Notes under the pieces: model-generated
The model's input: the letters and a program-made list of their open reading frames with translations, nothing else
Told to the model about the DNA's origin: nothing
The model's database searches: none
Shown: positions 61,292-64,000 of the stretch, piece after piece
Layout: each line of letters begins with the position of its first letter
Numbering within the stretch: position 1 is the stretch's first letter
NCBI GenBank assembly: GCA_964251385.1
Contig: CAXUJK010000001.1
Location: 868,001-932,000, forward strand
Source: CADCVW01 sp964251385
GTDB lineage: Bacteria; Pseudomonadota; Alphaproteobacteria; Sphingomonadales; Sphingomonadaceae
Direction: 5' to 3'
Length of the DNA: 64,000 nucleotides
Position numbers and translations under genes: made by a program

Positions 61292-62355
61292 TACCTCGCA
61301 GAACCGTTACCAATCGAAAACCCAGTCTGAAGCCCTTTGCGAAAGACCTCAAGAAGCGATGTAGAGCTCTTACCAGGATTTGCTAAAGCGGTCTTACGAA
61401 CCCGCTGAAACATAGGTCCGAGTATTTCATCAAAGTGACTCGATGTGTAATCCCCAGGATGTCGATCGTGCACTCTCTCTGCAACGGTGGGGAACAGCAG
61501 CATCAAAGCTTTGAACAACACAGGATTCGTGATCATTTCAGCTACCTCGTTCTCACGTAATCCAGTCGCGCAAGAGTGCAAATAAGCGCTAAGTACATCG
61601 TATACTTTTTCTGGCGTAGCACCTGCGAAGGAGTCGTAAATCGGCTTAACCGCACTGTTGAAGGTTACCCGTGAAATTCGTCCCTTTTTCCTTTCGAAGG
61701 GGCTCATCAGGCCGAAGAGGGGGCTCTCGGGATTGTTATGAAACGCATCAAAGACGTCTCGCATGAGCGCTTCTGAGTTTGACTCAGTCTCGGCCATACG
61801 CTTGATGTCCAGAATCAGCTCATTGGGAACTGGGCGTTGCTTCGTATTGATGTCCATGAAGAGGCGAGCTTCTTCAGTCCTGGTAAGTCCGTTATAGATA
61901 ACAACAGGCACTCGAAGTCGTGACTCCGCCAGTCGAAATCCGTATACTCGATGCTGCCCATCTAGAATCAGGAACGCCCGAGAATTTCGATCGAAGCTAA
62001 GGGTTCGATTTGGTCGATTGTAATGAAGATTTGCCTCCGGCTGAGCTGATAACACAATTGAACTTGGGATCGTACCCAAACCGCTGTCGATATAGGTGGC
62101 AATGTCCTGTGCCCGCCTCACGTCGAGCGCGCGCTGAAACCCTTCTGCAGGATCGGAATAACGTGGTTCCACCATGCATGTCTCAGCGAGGACATCGCTT
62201 GGCATCGATAACGTGTAAAAACGGTGACGGGTCTGAATGAGCAAGCTAGCGGTGAAACTGTCCCGTCCGGCGGTGTCAGTGCCCTCAGCCGCGTCCTGCC
62301 CCTCTTCGGGAACTGCTGCTGCGTCTTTGAGGCTGGTAGCCATCATGCTCTCCAT
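61291..62355 (-). CDS. DGQHR-domain (DndB/DpdB-like) protein
   Basis: A DGQHR-domain protein of 354 residues. The defining motif is intact (FLILDGQHRVYGFRLAES), with VPVVIYNGLTRTEEARLFMD and INTKQRPVPNELILD typical of this ParB-related group, which includes DndB of phosphorothioation loci and DpdB of 7-deazaguanine DNA-modification loci. No dnd or dpd genes accompany it here. ATGs at 62346 and 62343 follow GGAG more closely and may be the real start. It is the first gene of a low-GC two-gene cassette. Confidence 0.8.
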   Translation of the reverse strand: MESMMATSLKDAAAVPEEGQDAAEGTDTAGRDSFTASLLIQTRHRFYTLSMPSDVLAETCMVEPRYSDPAEGFQRALDVRRAQDIATYIDSGLGTIPSSIVLSAQPEANLHYNRPNRTLSFDRNSRAFLILDGQHRVYGFRLAESRLRVPVVIYNGLTRTEEARLFMDINTKQRPVPNELILDIKRMAETESNSEALMRDVFDAFHNNPESPLFGLMSPFERKKGRISRVTFNSAVKPIYDSFAGATPEKVYDVLSAYLHSCATGLRENEVAEMITNPVLFKALMLLFPTVAERVHDRHPGDYTSSHFDEILGPMFQRVRKTALANPGKSSTSLLEVFRKGLQTGFSIGNGSAR

Positions 62356-62440
62356 CGTTGCCGCTATTCCGACGACTGCAAAACCTCTATAGCAGAGCTA
62401 GATTTCCGAGCTGCAACTTATTCGCTTCCCTCGGAAGCCC

Positions 62441-62896
62441 TCACCGACAATCCCCGCACTGCCCCCGCATCTCCAGCACCGGCCGCTGCGCCGCGAAGCC
62501 GGCCTGGGCCGCGACGTCGCGCATGCCGCTCGCGAGCTTGTCGTCGTCCAGGTGCGTCGTCGTGCCGCACGTGTCGCAGATGAGGAAGATGCAGTCGTGC
62601 AGGCAGCCCGGATGTTCGTTGGCGACATAGGCGTTGGCGGATTCGACGCGGCTGGCGAGGTTGGCGCCAACGAACAGGTCGAGAATGCGGTACACGCTGT
62701 TGGCCGCGACGCGCTTGCCGCGCGCGTTGCTCACCTTTTCGGCGATGTCGTAGGCGGAGGCCGGCTTGTCGAAGCCGCGCAGCGCGTCGAAGATCGCGCC
62801 GCGCATTTCGGTCCACTGTTCGCCCGACGCCTCGAGAGACGCGCGCGCAGCGCCGACGAGCGAGTCGCCGTGGAGATCGTGATGATGCTTTGCCAT
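62441..62896 (-). CDS. zur: Fur-family regulator, Zur-like
   Basis: Fur-superfamily repressor of 151 residues. An N-terminal winged helix (GAIFDALRGFDKPASAYDIA, ANSVYRILDLFVGANLASRV) is followed by a dimerisation/metal domain with HPGCLHDCIFLICDTCG and a C-terminal CGDC, forming the structural zinc site CxxC...CxxC. The HDCIFLICDTCG wording is that of the zinc-uptake regulator branch rather than iron Fur. It lies 37 bases after the MerC-domain gene, in the same operon. Confidence 0.82.
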   Translation of the reverse strand: MAKHHHDLHGDSLVGAARASLEASGEQWTEMRGAIFDALRGFDKPASAYDIAEKVSNARGKRVAANSVYRILDLFVGANLASRVESANAYVANEHPGCLHDCIFLICDTCGTTTHLDDDKLASGMRDVAAQAGFAAQRPVLEMRGQCGDCR

Positions 62897-62933
62897 GCGC
62901 GCTATATAAGATGCGCGGTACGAAAAGTCGAAG

Positions 62934-63344
62934 TCAGCGCGTGACGAGCTGCCGGCTGGCGCGGCCGTTCAGATCGTGGCCGAGCGCCAGCAGCCCGACG
63001 CCGACCAGCGTGGTCAGCACTTCGCTGCCCCCATGCGGCATCGACAGGGCCGCCGCCATCGTCCCGATCCCCAGACCGCCGACCGACGAAGGCATCATGT
63101 AGCCATGCTCCCAGATGCCGCGGCCGAGCGCGACCACCCCGAGCGGGATCGCGATCGCCAGTCCGAATTCATGGACGTGCGGCGACACGAACAGACTTCC
63201 CGCGGACGCCAGCACGGCCACGAGCACGGTCGTCGCCAGGCAGTGAACGAGGCACAGCCCCGACAGGCCGATCCCCAAACGGTCGAGTTGCGCCAGCCAC
63301 CCGGCCGGCGATGGTGTTGCAGTTCCCGTCATCCCGTCCGCCAT
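62934..63344 (-). CDS. MerC-domain small membrane protein
   Basis: Inner-membrane protein of 136 residues with four hydrophobic segments, of the MerC domain family. The metal-binding-like LSGLCLVHCLATTVLVAVLA carries the CxxxC pattern in the first helix pair, and SPHVHEFGLAIAIPLGVVAL follows. The ATG at 63344 is preceded by GGAAGG. It is co-oriented with zur; zur-linked merC genes are usually considered metal-uptake or zinc-responsive rather than mercury-resistance genes. Confidence 0.8.
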   Translation of the reverse strand: MADGMTGTATPSPAGWLAQLDRLGIGLSGLCLVHCLATTVLVAVLASAGSLFVSPHVHEFGLAIAIPLGVVALGRGIWEHGYMMPSSVGGLGIGTMAAALSMPHGGSEVLTTLVGVGLLALGHDLNGRASRQLVTR

Positions 63345-63364
63345 ATACGCCCTTCCGCCAAGCG

Positions 63365-63384
63365 ATACAACATAACATTGCACA
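63365..63384. promoter_or_regulatory. Candidate Zur/Fur-type operator
   Basis: An AT-rich imperfect palindrome (GATACAACATAACATTGC core) lies about 25 bases upstream of the merC-zur start. Its minus-strand half ATGTTATG resembles the NTGTTATA half-sites of alphaproteobacterial Zur boxes, suggesting autoregulation. Confidence 0.35.
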
Positions 63385-63483
63385 TTTCGTTACGGTTCGT
63401 GCACGGACCGGACAGTACCCCACGTCAACATATCCGCGGTCGCCGCCAATGACATCGCCGAGCGACCGGCCTATCTGTCCGCC

Positions 63484-64000
63484 ATGGCTTCGACAGCGAT
63501 CCATTCGCCGGTTTCCACCGCAACGCGCAAACCCCGCGCCATCGCGCACTGGCTCCTGTTCGTCGCCGCGCTCGTGTTCGGCATGATCGTCGTCGGCGGG
63601 ATCACGCGGCTGACCGAATCGGGATTGTCCATCGTCGAATGGGCCCCCGTGTCGGGCGCGGTGCCGCCGTTGTCCGAGGCATCGTGGCAGGCCGAGTTCG
63701 CCGCCTACAAGGCGTCCCCGCAATACGCGCAGGTCAACACGGGCATGTCGCTGTCCGAGTTCAAGAACATCTATTTCTGGGAATACGTCCACCGCCTGCT
63801 CGGCCGCGTCATCGGGCTCGCCTTTGCGCTGCCGTTCCTGTGGTTCGCGGCGCGGCGCGCCGTCCCCGCCGGCTACGGCCGGCGGCTGACCGTCTTGCTC
63901 GTGCTCGGTGGTTTACAAGGTTTCATCGGCTGGTGGATGGTCGCGTCCGGCCTCGTCGACCGGCCGGAGGTGAGCCACATCCGCCTCGCCGTCCACCTCA
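63484..64000 (+). CDS. ctaA: COX15/CtaA heme A synthase, 3' end beyond window
   Basis: Multi-helix inner-membrane enzyme that oxidises heme O to heme A for aa3-type cytochrome oxidase. The first 172 residues are in the window: a helix FVAALVFGMIVVGGITRLTE, SIVEWAPVSGAVPPLSEASW, the heme-ligand region NIYFWEYVHRLLGRVIGL, and a third helix VLVLGGLQGFIGWWMVASG with a further His in EVSHIRLAVHL. The ITRLTESGLS and EYxHRLLGR signatures identify the proteobacterial COX15 branch. The ATG at 63484 is divergent from the merC-zur operon. Confidence 0.92.
   Translation, partial: MASTAIHSPVSTATRKPRAIAHWLLFVAALVFGMIVVGGITRLTESGLSIVEWAPVSGAVPPLSEASWQAEFAAYKASPQYAQVNTGMSLSEFKNIYFWEYVHRLLGRVIGLAFALPFLWFAARRAVPAGYGRRLTVLLVLGGLQGFIGWWMVASGLVDRPEVSHIRLAVHL

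Noticed and set aside
60335..62355. A Dnd phosphorothioation or Dpd 7-deazaguanine locus
   Set aside because: Only a DGQHR protein is present; no dndA/C/D/E or dpdA-type genes surround it.
1..64000. CRISPR arrays, rRNA operons, intact insertion sequences or prophage structural genes
   Set aside because: No regularly spaced repeats, rRNA sequence, transposase motifs or capsid/tail proteins were seen; the only mobile-element gene is the split tyrosine recombinase.

Overview
The window is high-GC, gene-dense DNA whose content fits an alphaproteobacterium of the Sphingomonadaceae (Sphingomonas-like). The evidence is TonB-dependent receptors of the Xanthomonas/Caulobacter type, flavin-dependent halogenase paralogues next to a receptor, an Entner-Doudoroff operon, many 4-base ATGA/GTGA/TTGA gene overlaps, and the UbiK, TspO, Dxs and COX15 gene types. 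Genus is an inference; no rRNA is present.

Region 1 (1-26.5 kb, with GH27 at 34.8-36.0 kb) is a polysaccharide-utilisation locus, most likely for (acetylated) galactomannan or galactoglucomannan. The minus strand carries an FHS-type sugar permease, a DUF6491-like lipoprotein, a GH5 endoglucanase-like enzyme, a GH5 mannanase, a ROK repressor, a ROK sugar kinase and a GH3 beta-glucosidase cut off by the window start. Divergently, the plus strand carries LamG-GH2, GH97, an SGNH esterase and a type-B carboxylesterase, coupled by 4-base overlaps. Three overlapping minus-strand genes encode flavin-dependent halogenase-like proteins; they diverge from a TonB receptor, which is followed by a GH26 mannanase lipoprotein and a JmjC/cupin-like protein.

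Region 2 (26.6-32.2 kb) is zwf-pgl-edd-glk-eda, a complete Entner-Doudoroff operon directly downstream of the glycan genes, so depolymerisation, uptake, phosphorylation and hexose catabolism are contiguous. Region 3 (32.3-42.9 kb) holds an EAL phosphodiesterase with GAF domain, a small unknown protein, GH27 alpha-galactosidase, a TonB-C-domain protein, a helical-repeat-like protein, a Tat-type SDR, a small membrane protein and a second TonB receptor.

Region 4 (43.0-53.5 kb) is a defence island next to tRNA-Gln. It contains a three-gene Shango-type anti-phage operon (TerB-N/TerB-C protein, DUF2791-like ATPase, Lhr-like DEAH helicase). This is flanked by a frameshifted, truncated PD-(D/E)xK-like gene and a frameshifted tyrosine recombinase. 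Region 5 (53.5-59.7 kb) is core: tRNA-Gln, ilvE, proC, a YbjN-like gene, ubiK, tspO, tlyA and dxs, with a candidate 26-residue peptide gene between tlyA and dxs.

Region 6 (59.7-62.4 kb) is a second accessory patch: a BrnT/BrnA toxin-antitoxin pair (brnT apparently frameshifted near its start) and a low-GC (about 50%) two-gene cassette, a DGQHR-domain protein plus a HEPN-like protein, which may be a little-described conflict module. The window ends with merC-like/zur and the start of a COX15/CtaA heme A synthase.
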